A stretch of DNA of 30,812 nt, taken from positions 1 to 30,812 of IMG/VR virus record IMGVR_UViG_3300028197_000094; one strand, 5' to 3'. Of the stretch, positions 10,601-16,209 are shown piece after piece. Position 1 is the stretch's first letter; the number at the start of each line of letters is the position of its first letter. The notes beneath the pieces are model-generated. The model did not search any database, had not been told where the DNA came from, and was given only the letters and a program-made list of their open reading frames with translations. A program made the translations under genes and the position numbers. This stretch comes from a virus.

Positions 10601-10768
10601 TACTGCTAAACCAGCTATGACTGCTAAACCGGCTGCATTTGCAGCTGCATTCATTGGTTTAGCTATAGCTTGAGAAGTTTTAGTTGCCATTGACATTACT
10701 TGACCGCCAAGCTTATCGCCCAGCAGCCTAGGGACTACATCAATTACTATTGTATTATTACCAGCCAC
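7598..10768 (-). CDS. Tail tape measure protein
   Basis: 1056 residues, started by GTG at 10768; its G is the last base of the TAG ending the chaperone extension (TAGTG overlap). It sets tail length and is threaded into the host during DNA injection. At the established scale of about 0.15 nm per residue, the tail would be near 150-160 nm. A hydrophobic segment lies near residues 45-65 (AGLAVIAGLAVALTAGASAA). Residues of about 65-350 match the phage minor-tail / TP901-type domain (GLATTLPVTANELAGIASVAG). Further hydrophobic stretches follow near 370-460. A long charged coiled coil occupies about 690-900 (DLEKEELDLLAEEVDLAEEL). The C-terminus is Gly/Asn-rich. No lytic domain was seen. It lies directly after the frameshifted chaperone genes, the canonical position. 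Confidence 0.95.
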   Translation of the reverse strand: MAGNNTIVIDVVPRLLGDKLGGQVMSMATKTSQAIAKPMNAAANAAGLAVIAGLAVALTAGASAAIKFEDAFAMVKKTMADVDDPEVFKEIQKDLLGLATTLPVTANELAGIASVAGQLGVAAEDVSVFTEVAAKLGIATNMTSTQAATGLARFLNVTNNTTASVGKFGSVLVQLGNNVAATESEILTLAQNFGATGNVAGLSAEDILAFSAATRAAGVQAAAGSTALGKLFMNVSNAVKEGDFEKLSVLNRMIGGDFKTAFEEDGAVAVQSFLEGLSLMAKSGESVTPVLQALGLNNVRTSRAVLSLANNNKGLAEAIALARNEALVSNALNAEVATRMDTVSNKVQQLKAAFNALLIPMGDVFLPVFKAVLDVAINIVNGFLGLQRILGQASTAFNALLGVLAGSAGVAAILDLVRSGMAKVAATGQEAGKVVTFLKGVFQRIAPFIKKALGPITAILVALNQLGKSERIIRDFEKNVESMANTLSEIDAKGDEFAEVFTEEVFLGIAEGLPEAIKKGVQEGIKSGSLTEEGIEASKQIADGLQTGLVNDLKNIAGVGDLLFKDVDVSQVVEDLEAAGLTENSEILSLVDEINTLSKHGNKHNKEKVVILKDQLQMHLLIIEAERQNIPFAEQLQVLLRDQLDLKRLQEHRNRNLMSSEEGRLKLAKELVGEFKDIDALLIRYGHLVEKAAELTPIQKAMEQASDLKDMIDTIFLGAELDFAKQFADMDLVEAKEELLDLEKEELDLLAEEVDLAEELVDLNNSQVETAEEILEQQDLINEALKIEEQIRNGFSLSANAQLRREGLRKDLRRVELAAAQGSLEFADLEKEKILEDIDNIEEKALTQADADKLRADAAEITQKAEVRRQEEIADAEERRIEINERLAELPREFVEANKLVLDSQKAIIITNLEIIESMELLGNATVKQAQRMATALRLPANAAAAIISGSQVSTSAISGFTSQFGLNPGGQYSATLPKKSVNAQSMYNQSLSTGFQGGGYFGKNSGFGNGQTTNNTVNLNGLLNSNSQATAAAVKTITQIQLKQQRMGGGESIRN

Positions 10769-11360
10769 TATATACCTAAGTCTTTCATTGCGTCTTCGAT
10801 ACTAATTTGTACTTTGGGTGGTTCATTTGGTTTATCCATTAATTCCTGTTGCATTTCTCTAATGTAGGGTGCATAGAATGAGGATTCTTCTGAAACAAGA
10901 CTAAAGATGAGATTTTTAAACAATCTCCAAGTTAAGTCAAAAGGTTTTAAGTTAAAGAACCGATGGAAATCTGATTCTACAGTGCTCCATCTTTTTAAAA
11001 TATCATCGTAAGTGATACTTATTTTGGGTCTTCTTCTTCTCCCCCTTCGACATCATCAGTCTCTTTTGGAACAACCCCGTACTCTTGTAACAAGTAATTT
11101 AAGACTTTTTCTAATTGAGTCCAACTTACATTGTTGTCGAGCATATCGTTGAATATTTCTTTGCCTATTAAAGCTGTGAGCCATTCACCGAGATTTTGTT
11201 GCTCAATGCCACCTTGTTCATTTGTTAACTTTAATTGTGTTAACACTACTTTCGCTGGTAGCTGTGCTGGTGCTTCGTACACTTTTCCAGCTACCTTGAA
11301 AGATAATTTTTCTTCGTCGGCTTCCGCCACTGCTTCATCAAAATCTTTAAATTCTGACAT
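10768..11360 (-). CDS. Tail assembly chaperone, -1 frameshift fusion product (gpG-T type)
   Basis: A second reading frame without its own start runs from the end of the 113-aa chaperone to TAG at 10768-10770. The sequence GA-C-CCA-AAA-TAA puts a perfect X-XXY-YYZ slippery heptamer, CCCAAAA (11022-11028), directly before the zero-frame stop. Slipping back one base continues from the shared A at 11022 as ISITYDDILKRWSTVESDFH and adds 84 residues, for a 197-residue fusion. The extension has the pattern usual in chaperone T parts of actinophages (DIL-RW-VE-DF, then TWRLFKNLI). By analogy with lambda G/GT, both forms bind the tape measure protein during tail assembly and are absent from virions. 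The extension is encoded nowhere else. Confidence 0.9.
11019..11360 (-). CDS. Tail assembly chaperone, short form (gpG type)
   Basis: 113 residues, acidic at both ends (start MSEFKDFDEAVAEADEEK, end EGGEEEDPK). The middle (VVLTQLKLTNEQGGIEQQ...NYLLQEYGV) is helical, as in the gp24-like tail assembly chaperones of actinophages. It lies between the major tail protein and the tape measure gene. Its ATG at 11360 follows an ideal ribosome site, AAGGAGG. Most ribosomes should make this form and a minority the 197-residue fusion. The function, keeping tape measure protein soluble and guiding tail-tube polymerisation, is known from the family and not visible in motifs. Confidence 0.9.
   Translation of the reverse strand: MSEFKDFDEAVAEADEEKLSFKVAGKVYEAPAQLPAKVVLTQLKLTNEQGGIEQQNLGEWLTALIGKEIFNDMLDNNVSWTQLEKVLNYLLQEYGVVPKETDDVEGGEEEDPK
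11022..11028 (-). other. Programmed -1 ribosomal frameshift site CCCAAAA
   Basis: The heptamer C-CCA-AAA, read in the chaperone frame and followed directly by TAA, fits the simultaneous-slippage consensus. It lies where lambda, HK97 and many mycobacteriophages place the G/GT frameshift. A stem downstream of the site was not obvious, so the adjacent stop codon may be the stimulating element. Confidence 0.88.
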
Positions 11361-11377
11361 CGATAACCTCCTTATCG
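11361..11377 (-). promoter_or_regulatory. Ribosome binding site held in the loop of a hairpin
   Basis: On the minus strand CGATAA-GGAGG-TTATCG is a 6-bp perfect inverted repeat whose loop is the Shine-Dalgarno core, ending at the ATG of the chaperone gene. Presenting or hiding the site this way could tune chaperone output relative to the major tail protein. It could also be a dimeric protein-binding palindrome. Seen directly; regulation is inference. Confidence 0.55.
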
Positions 11378-11394
11378 TTCTATTTAATTATTAA

Positions 11395-12000
11395 CTATAC
11401 TGTGTCAATAATTTTGAATAAATTTTGGAATGGAGCATCACTATTTGGCTTCAATACTTTATATTCAATAGTAATTGTTACCTTTTGTGGTGCTTTTGCA
11501 TGCGTCATTGAAAACGCTCCAACATTGACTGCTCTAGGAACATGGATATCTCTCAATTTCGCTGTTCCTGCATCGTCATGTCCCGGAGAGTTAACTCTTA
11601 ACAACAAACCATACTCTAAGAAAGAGTCAGTTGCTGGTGGAACTAATGTTGTATAGCCGGATGCCGGTGCACTCGTTGCGATTGTACCGCCAGCCATAGC
11701 TAGTTTCAAGTTTGCAAGGGAACCCTGTGCGAGTTCTCCAGTTATTCTTACTTCTTGAGCAGTTTTGATTGTCTTAATTGGGTCAATCTCTTCTGCTACT
11801 AGAACATCTTCAAATGTCTTATCATATTCTAATGAAAATCCACCTTCAGAATATCCTATATCCGTCCAATATGTATTCGCTGGAGTAACACTTGTATTGG
11901 TTGGGAATACCACATTTGGGCTTCCTCCATTTAAGTCTGACTCTAACGCTGTAAAAAGTGTACCAGTTCCCAAAAGAACTTCAGTAATACTTTGTGCCAT
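11395..12000 (-). CDS. Major tail tube protein
   Basis: 201 residues. It lies just upstream of the tail chaperone genes and after the tail terminator group, the fixed siphophage position for the tube subunit. The sequence starts MAQSITEVLLGTGTLFTALE and includes WTDIGYSEGGFSLEYDKTFE and the VAEEIDPIKTIKTAQEVRITGEL stretch. This resembles the tube-subunit pattern of a beta-sandwich N-terminal half, an exposed loop and a long hairpin. The C-terminus gives VTITIEYKVLKP, the closing strand. The start ATG at 12000 has a strong ribosome site (AGGTAGGTAAG), in keeping with high expression. Each tail contains many hexameric rings of this protein. Confidence 0.88.
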   Translation of the reverse strand: MAQSITEVLLGTGTLFTALESDLNGGSPNVVFPTNTSVTPANTYWTDIGYSEGGFSLEYDKTFEDVLVAEEIDPIKTIKTAQEVRITGELAQGSLANLKLAMAGGTIATSAPASGYTTLVPPATDSFLEYGLLLRVNSPGHDDAGTAKLRDIHVPRAVNVGAFSMTHAKAPQKVTITIEYKVLKPNSDAPFQNLFKIIDTV

Positions 12001-12032
12001 TTTATCTTACCTACCTATATCTAAAGAGCTTG

Positions 12033-12314
12033 TCACTCTTCTTCTTCTATTACTTTGTCAGTCCCATACCATTCATCATCGCTAGATATTTCATCTTTAA
12101 CATCAGAGATACCTTTAATTTCTCCCATTCCTTGACCTTCAGTAACAAATGTAGGAATTAAAACTTCGCCCTGTTTGGTTTGACTATCTTTTAGTCTGTT
12201 CCAATCAGATTCTTTTAATTCTATCCACTCTTTTGAGTCAAAGATAATATCAAGTTTTTCATCCCTAATGGAATCAAAAACTCTAATAAAAGGATTCAAT
12301 TTTACATTTTTCAT
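12033..12314 (-). CDS. Small acidic protein of the tail module, unknown function
   Basis: 93 residues, beginning MKNVKLNPFIRVFDSIRDEK and ending in an acidic tail (DKVIEEEE). The ATG at 12314 overlaps the stop of the tail terminator gene by four bases (ATGA), so the two are co-translated. No domain was recognised. The place between tail terminator and major tail protein suggests a tail-completion or assembly accessory role, which is inference from position only. Confidence 0.7.
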   Translation of the reverse strand: MKNVKLNPFIRVFDSIRDEKLDIIFDSKEWIELKESDWNRLKDSQTKQGEVLIPTFVTEGQGMGEIKGISDVKDEISSDDEWYGTDKVIEEEE

Positions 12315-12763
12315 GTACTTGCTCCGTATATCATTACTACTTCTATATTATAGCGTGCTAAACCGAGCTCTGGTTCTTCTATACGAGTAGGTCCTCCTTG
12401 ATTATTAAATCCATAAATAGTTCCAACCTCTCCACCAGTGCTTGTATATTTTTTTGGTTTAGCATCAAAAGTATTGGCAATAATCTTGGCTGCTAAATCA
12501 TATGCCTGTGCATAATCTGGTTGTCCCTTAGAACCCGTATTACCGTATTTACCACCGTAACAATCTATAAATAAATTAGCTTCGTATATTAAAACTTCAT
12601 CAGCACTTGGTGCACCTCCTAACTGCGTAACCGTTAGAAAAGGTAGTGTTGCTCCATTTGGCAATCTTGTTGCTATTCTTGTTCCTACTAAAGAAGATAT
12701 TTCAGATTGAGCTAATGCCCAAGTTCTAAATAATACTTCTGCGTCTGGTAATTGTTGAACCAT
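12311..12763 (-). CDS. Tail terminator protein
   Basis: 150 residues. The pattern (LPDAEVLFRTWALAQSEISS, TRIATRLPNGATLPFLTVTQ, LFIDCYGG, YDLAAKIIANTF, LARYNIEVVMIY) matches siphophage tail terminators of the lambda gpU / SPP1 gp17 fold. These cap the finished tail tube and join it to the head. It lies between the gp10-like protein and the major tail protein, as expected. The start ATG at 12763 lies one base after the upstream stop. Confidence 0.78.
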   Translation of the reverse strand: MVQQLPDAEVLFRTWALAQSEISSLVGTRIATRLPNGATLPFLTVTQLGGAPSADEVLIYEANLFIDCYGGKYGNTGSKGQPDYAQAYDLAAKIIANTFDAKPKKYTSTGGEVGTIYGFNNQGGPTRIEEPELGLARYNIEVVMIYGAST

Positions 12764-12764
12764 T

Positions 12765-13769
12765 TTAACCTAACTTTAAATTCAATGCATCTCTGACTAT
12801 TGCGTCAAAATCTTTTGTTTTTTTAGTATCTGTCAACACTGTTGCCATTCCAGAAGACTGAAGTCTCTGTATAGCAAGTGTTGCACCTTTTCTCATCATA
12901 GCACCTTTACCGGTTGCTTTATTCACAGCTCTTCTATTAGTGTTGCTTGTTTTTAATGATTGAGCTTCGGTAGGAATATTGGGAAAATATCTTAAGGTAT
13001 ACCCAGCTCCTATATTAAATCCGGGACCTTCTCCATATTCTATTTTTAAAGCATAGTTAACATCTGAGGAACCTATGCTTGCACTACCTACAGGTATTGC
13101 CCCACCTTTAACTTTTTCGTATCTTAAATTTGTTTGTAAAGTACTTCTTAATTTTCCTGTTTTAACAGGAGTAAAGTTATAAGCTTGTTTAGCAATATCT
13201 TCAGTAACTGTTTCAATAACTTTTTGTACTTTTCTATTGTGACTTAAATTCCTAAAATCCACTTTTCCATATGCTTTAGTTATTGGTCCGGGATTCACAC
13301 CTTGTCCCCTAAAAAGTCTTTTAGTTACGCTGTCAAATTCTTTTTGCATATTAGCACCTAATACAGACCTAGCTGCACGAGAAAATACATTAGAACCGGG
13401 AATTTTCATTAAAGCTCTACCAGTTGTACGACCACCAAATCTTCTAAAAGCTCTTTCTCCAGCACCTTCAAAATCCGAAAGGTCTACACCATCTTGAAGT
13501 TGTCTAATAGTCTTTCCTATAGCTTTAGCATCTCCCATAATTCTTCCTGCTGTTAGAAAAACATTTCTTGTTTTATTTACTACTTTTAAAGACGGGATAC
13601 CGGGTAGTGAAGCAATGTCTCCTACAAATATTGAATACTCGTAAAAAAAAGTTCTTAAGTCGGTGATTTTTTTTATTTTGTCAAGATTATACCTTGAATT
13701 TACTTGTCCAGCAGTTCTTCTACCGCTTCTTAAAGTACGACTTATTTTGAGTGCGGCTTTAGCAGCCAT
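12765..13769 (-). CDS. HK97 gp10-like neck/tail-joining protein with N-terminal extension
   Basis: 334 residues, about twice the usual length for this family. The C-terminal part, residues of about 180-300, carries the HK97 gp10 pattern: IAKQAYNFTPVKTGKLRSTL, then a beta segment and VNYALKIEYGEG. The first 170 residues are basic and helical (MAAKAALKISRTLRSGRRTA) with no recognised match, possibly an added domain. Its ATG overlaps the stopper stop by one base (TAATG), so the genes are coupled. The family role is head-tail or tail-completion joining in the virion. Family assignment is fairly sure; the extension is unexplained. Confidence 0.78.
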   Translation of the reverse strand: MAAKAALKISRTLRSGRRTAGQVNSRYNLDKIKKITDLRTFFYEYSIFVGDIASLPGIPSLKVVNKTRNVFLTAGRIMGDAKAIGKTIRQLQDGVDLSDFEGAGERAFRRFGGRTTGRALMKIPGSNVFSRAARSVLGANMQKEFDSVTKRLFRGQGVNPGPITKAYGKVDFRNLSHNRKVQKVIETVTEDIAKQAYNFTPVKTGKLRSTLQTNLRYEKVKGGAIPVGSASIGSSDVNYALKIEYGEGPGFNIGAGYTLRYFPNIPTEAQSLKTSNTNRRAVNKATGKGAMMRKGATLAIQRLQSSGMATVLTDTKKTKDFDAIVRDALNLKLG

Positions 13770-14110
13770 TAGTAACCAGAGTCTATGCGGAGTTCTTTAT
13801 AAAAGTCATTTCCAAATCTATCTTTGATTGACTTTATGTTCCTTACATTATAATTAGTCGAATTGTAAACCAATCTATCAGACATAGATATAGAAGTGCT
13901 TGCTGGTACGATGACTTTGAATTGTTCATTTATTTCTACCCTTCCTTCTGTTTCAGTTTCTATGAACCCACCCATTTCAATAACTTTTGCTTGAATACTG
14001 GTAGCACTACCAAATGATGAAGTTGAAAGACCTCTGTCGTCGACAGCACTTCCGGATAAACTTTGTATTGATATTGTATCGTTTAATAGTGATGTTGGTA
14101 CTTTGGGCAT
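13769..14110 (-). CDS. Head-tail stopper / head closure protein
   Basis: 113 residues with the pattern of SPP1 gp16 / HK97 gp7-like head-tail joining proteins: LLNDTISIQSLSG near the start, a central IQAKVIEMGGFIETETEGRV strand pair, and MSDRLVYNSTNYNVRNIKSIKD near the end. These proteins plug the portal-adaptor channel after packaging. The ATG at 14110 has no Shine-Dalgarno sequence but lies exactly 6 nt after an extended -10 box, suggesting a leaderless message. It is separated from its usual neighbour, the adaptor at 17171, by a 3-kb cassette. Confidence 0.82.
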   Translation of the reverse strand: MPKVPTSLLNDTISIQSLSGSAVDDRGLSTSSFGSATSIQAKVIEMGGFIETETEGRVEINEQFKVIVPASTSISMSDRLVYNSTNYNVRNIKSIKDRFGNDFYKELRIDSGY

Positions 14111-14116
14111 AATGTA

Positions 14117-14125
14117 ATTATACCA
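14117..14125 (-). promoter_or_regulatory. Extended -10 promoter for a leaderless stopper-gene transcript
   Basis: TGG-TATAAT on the minus strand is a perfect -10 with the TGn extension. Only 6 nt (14111-14116) separate it from the ATG at 14110, so initiation would fall at or beside the start codon. It follows directly after the terminator at 14134-14157, restarting transcription of the tail operon. No good -35 box was seen, as expected for extended -10 promoters. Confidence 0.65.
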
Positions 14126-14157
14126 AAAGAAAACCCCCTCACAGTCACATAAGGGGG
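14125..14157 (-). terminator. Rho-independent terminator after the 14181-14897 gene
   Basis: On the minus strand CCCCCT and AGGGGG form a 6-bp G/C-rich stem with a 12-nt loop, followed at once by TTTTCTTTTGG. It lies 24 nt past the stop of the upstream gene and insulates it from the stopper operon. Confidence 0.8.
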
Positions 14158-14180
14158 CTACTTTCTATAAATTATTAGTA

Positions 14181-14897
14181 CTACTTAAGGGAATACCCAA
14201 GTTCTCTAAAATAACTTAAAGTCTCATTTTTAGCCATATCAAAAGAATTATCGAAACCTTGTCTAAGGTACTTCTGATACAAGCCTTGAAATTTCTTAGA
14301 GTATGTTTGTAGTCCAGTTGCACTTCTTGTATTTTTTGCAAAATACTCTTGTGGTAATGGTCCTAACTCTGGTACACCAGAACATATCTTTTGGTCAACA
14401 GTGGGTTCTGTGACATTTCTGTCATAGTAATACTTGCGAGCCATATCTTTTACAATATTTTTACTTCTTACAGAATATCCGTCTAAAGTATTTTTATCTT
14501 TGTAAAACTCTGAAACTGGTAGCCATTCGCCTGTAGTTGCACATCTTTTATGTGTTGGGTTAAGCTTTTTATCATAAGCTTGTTTTAATGCTAGTTGAAC
14601 CTCGTTAGCAAGTGAAGGGTTCTCTTTCATCCAATTTCTAAAAGTTACTTTACCGAAATCATAATGTTCGTAAGTTCTAGCTGTATTTAGTGTACCTTTA
14701 CCTTCTCTAATAAATTCAACGATTTGTCTAGAAATCTCTGGATTATAGTCAATTCTTTTACTAGTAGGCACTCCTAATTTAATCTTCATTAATCTCACAT
14801 TTTCGTGAGACATTTCCCAGTCTTCTCCCCATTCTCTAAGGGTTTTATCTGGAAATCTTTTAAATAAAAACTCTGCTTGGTCAAGCGTGGGTTTCAT
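14181..14897 (-). CDS. DNA-binding-like protein with HTH-like N-terminus and degenerate zinc repeats
   Basis: The start ATG at 14897 (MKPTLDQ) has a strong GGAGG 6 nt upstream, giving 238 residues; an ATG at 14939 lies at the promoter -10 and is unlikely. About residues 1-45 (AEFLFKRFPDKTLREWGEDW...NVRLMKIKLGV) read as a helix-turn-helix, and 50-100 as a second helical region. Two related segments follow: KRCATTGEWLPVSEFYKDKN...DGY near 120 and KICSGVPELGPLPQEYFAKN...TGL near 180. This P-SEFY-K-DG shape is usual in HNH-associated zinc segments, but only one Cys per unit remains and no HNH triad is seen. It has its own promoter and terminator, like a moron or regulator. Function unknown; homing endonuclease remnant or regulator are options. 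Confidence 0.7.
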   Translation of the reverse strand: MKPTLDQAEFLFKRFPDKTLREWGEDWEMSHENVRLMKIKLGVPTSKRIDYNPEISRQIVEFIREGKGTLNTARTYEHYDFGKVTFRNWMKENPSLANEVQLALKQAYDKKLNPTHKRCATTGEWLPVSEFYKDKNTLDGYSVRSKNIVKDMARKYYYDRNVTEPTVDQKICSGVPELGPLPQEYFAKNTRSATGLQTYSKKFQGLYQKYLRQGFDNSFDMAKNETLSYFRELGYSLK

Positions 14898-14929
14898 TTG
14901 TATCCTCCATCTCGTATACTTATATAATA

Positions 14930-14958
14930 AGTATTCCATATAAGTTGTATTTTGTCAA
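14930..14958 (-). promoter_or_regulatory. Promoter for the 14181-14897 gene
   Basis: Minus strand TTGACA (14953-14958), a 17-bp spacer and AATACT (14930-14935; 4 of 6 consensus). The transcript would start near 14923 and carry the GGAGG site. It is divergent from the rightward promoter at 14996-15004. Confidence 0.65.
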
Positions 14959-14995
14959 GGATTTTTTACAATTTTTTCCCTTTTCTGTCAAGATA

Positions 14996-15004
14996 TGCTA
15001 TAAT
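14996..15004 (+). promoter_or_regulatory. Extended -10 promoter of the rightward cassette
   Basis: TGC-TATAAT on the plus strand, a perfect -10 with TGn extension and no clear -35. Initiation near 15011 gives a short leader with the AAAGGAGGAG ribosome site at 15018-15027. It is back to back with the leftward promoter at 14930-14958. Confidence 0.6.
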
Positions 15005-15035
15005 AATGGTGTGTAACAAAGGAGGAGAAGTTATT

Positions 15036-15269
15036 TTGGTAACTGAACCCGAAATTATTGCTGTAGATGAGCATCAAAAACTAATGAAAATTGGTGAAAA
15101 AACTCTTCATTTAACTTGGAATAAATACACTCAATGCTGGGAAGCTGAGATATTTGTTCTGAAACAAGATAGATATGGTCGTTTTTTCAATGAATACCAC
15201 ACATCCGTGACTGGTAACTCTGAACAGGAAACAATAAAGAACGCTATAGAATTAAAAATTAATTCTTGA
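15036..15269 (+). CDS. Small protein of unknown function, first gene of rightward cassette
   Basis: The likely start is TTG at 15036, 10 nt after the GGAGG core, giving 77 residues (VTEPEIIAVDEHQKLMKIGE...). The ATGs at 14952 and 15006 lie before or at the -10 box, so they are less likely. The protein has an HLTWNKYTQCWEAEIFVLKQ strand region and ends LKINS. No domain recognised. Its TGA sits inside the -35 box of the promoter for the transglycosylase gene. Confidence 0.6.
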   Translation: MVTEPEIIAVDEHQKLMKIGEKTLHLTWNKYTQCWEAEIFVLKQDRYGRFFNEYHTSVTGNSEQETIKNAIELKINS

Positions 15270-15294
15270 CAATAGTTAAAATATAGTATACAAT
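15266..15294 (+). promoter_or_regulatory. Promoter for the transglycosylase operon
   Basis: TTGACA (15266-15271), a 17-bp spacer and TACAAT (15289-15294; 5 of 6). The next ATG is exactly 6 nt after the -10 box at 15301, so a leaderless transcript opening the hexapeptide frame is predicted. Confidence 0.75.
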
Positions 15295-15300
15295 TAAGCT

Positions 15301-15321
15301 ATGAATAAAGAAAAACTATGA
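15301..15321 (+). CDS. Leader hexapeptide coupled to the transglycosylase gene
   Basis: ATG AAT AAA GAA AAA CTA TGA encodes MNKEKL. Its ATG lies at the predicted transcription start and its TGA overlaps the transglycosylase ATG (ATGA at 15318-15321). The main gene has only a weak ribosome site (AAAGAAAAA), so a leaderless mini-frame may deliver ribosomes to it by termination-reinitiation. Seen in sequence; translation is inferred. Confidence 0.4.
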   Translation: MNKEKL

Positions 15322-15875
15322 TAACTAGTTGTATGATATTTCTAGCTAGCTTCAGCACCGCTGAAATGCCTGTAAAAGAAAACTACCAAACTATTCAACA
15401 AGTACAAGAATGTACTGAACTTATTCCATCGACAATGATTGAATATATTCCGTTTTATGTAGAGTTTTATGACGAAGAACATTTGTATAAAGCTTTAAGA
15501 ATTGGTTGGTGTGAATCCAGAGGAAAACAATCTGCTTATAGAAAAGAAGATAATGATTCTGGAGTAATGCAATTTATTCCAAATACTTGGAATTGGGTTG
15601 CTGAAATGTTTGATATACCTTTATGGGATGAAAATGTATTGACTTACTTTGGAGTTCCCTATAGGATAGTTGACTTTAATCAAATACCATATATTGATAT
15701 AGAAGGATGGGCTTATACTAAAGCTCAGTTTATTCCATATTTAAATATTCAAATGTCAGCACATTTGGCAGAAGATATATATACTAAGAAAGATTTTAGA
15801 GATTGGAACTCTAGTAAATGGTGCTGGGAAAACCCTAGATACTATGAAAAAAAATGGAGAAGTGAAGGATTTTAA
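15318..15875 (+). CDS. Secreted lytic transglycosylase / lysozyme-like lysin
   Basis: 185 residues. The N-terminus MITSCMIFLASFSTAEM is a short hydrophobic export signal or anchor. The domain follows the SLT/lysozyme-like pattern: LYKALRIGWCESRGKQSAY with catalytic-type Glu at about residue 66, then DNDSGVMQFIPNTWNWVAEM, the GVMQ-F-TW motif. The C-terminus lists helices typical of the fold and ends DWNSSKWCWEN. It cuts peptidoglycan glycan strands, for lysis or for entry. Usually the lysin lies apart from head genes; here it is on the opposite strand between the adaptor and stopper genes. No holin is visible next to it. Confidence 0.82.
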   Translation: MITSCMIFLASFSTAEMPVKENYQTIQQVQECTELIPSTMIEYIPFYVEFYDEEHLYKALRIGWCESRGKQSAYRKEDNDSGVMQFIPNTWNWVAEMFDIPLWDENVLTYFGVPYRIVDFNQIPYIDIEGWAYTKAQFIPYLNIQMSAHLAEDIYTKKDFRDWNSSKWCWENPRYYEKKWRSEGF

Positions 15876-16070
15876 ATGACACAAAATAGTGGTCACATAA
15901 CAGCTAAGAAACTTACCGGTACACCTAGAAAGAGTAAAAATTTTGGTGAAGGTAGAATTTGTAGTAATGAGAATTGTAAACAAATTATGAGTAAATATAA
16001 TCATAATAAGTTTTGTTATGTACATGCTCCAGCAAAAATACCTAGAACTCGTGGACAAATTTTAAGATAA
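15876..16070 (+). CDS. Small zinc-binding protein (C-x4-C...SKYN...C-x2-H)
   Basis: 64 residues. The core RICSNENCKQIMSKYN followed by KFCYVH forms a C-x4-C-x13-C-x2-H site. This C..C-x-x-LS-YN...C..H pattern is one I know from small actinobacterial and actinophage proteins. N- and C-terminal parts are basic (KKLTGTPRKSK, RTRGQILR), fitting nucleic-acid binding. The ATG touches the stop of the transglycosylase gene and uses AAGGA in its end. Role unknown; a regulator of the cassette or of host expression is possible. Confidence 0.7.
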   Translation: MTQNSGHITAKKLTGTPRKSKNFGEGRICSNENCKQIMSKYNHNKFCYVHAPAKIPRTRGQILR

Positions 16071-16162
16071 TGGAAAAAAATAATTGTAAAGTTTATGTAA
16101 ACGAAAGAGGAACTTACCTAAGTATATGCAATTGTGAATACGGCCAAGCCTTTCACGAATGA
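16070..16162 (+). CDS. Minigene, 30 residues with CNC and His
   Basis: ATG at 16070 overlaps the stop of the previous gene by one base (TAATG), and the frame runs to TGA at 16160-16162. The peptide MEKNNCKVYVNERGTYLSIC continues NCEYGQAFHE, giving Cys 6, 20 and 22 and a final His, a possible small metal site. The four-base overlap with the next frame and the tight packing support translation. Function unknown. Confidence 0.5.
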   Translation: MEKNNCKVYVNERGTYLSICNCEYGQAFHE

Positions 16163-16209
16163 TATTTAGTAAAGACTACAGATGGGATGATTTAGACGAT
16201 GAGTTATAA
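16159..16209 (+). CDS. Minigene, 16-residue acidic peptide
   Basis: ATG at 16159 overlaps the previous TGA (ATGA) and the frame ends at TAA 16207-16209, overlapping the SET gene start at 16199 by 11 bases. It encodes MIFSKDYRWDDLDDEL. It may be a coupling frame that carries ribosomes into the SET gene, which lacks a strong ribosome site, or a genuine small acidic peptide. No homology can be claimed. Confidence 0.35.
   Translation: MIFSKDYRWDDLDDEL

Noticed and set aside
14939-14939. ATG at 14939 as the start of the 14181 gene
   Set aside because: It falls at the -10 box of the promoter and lacks a ribosome site; ATG 14897 follows GGAGG.
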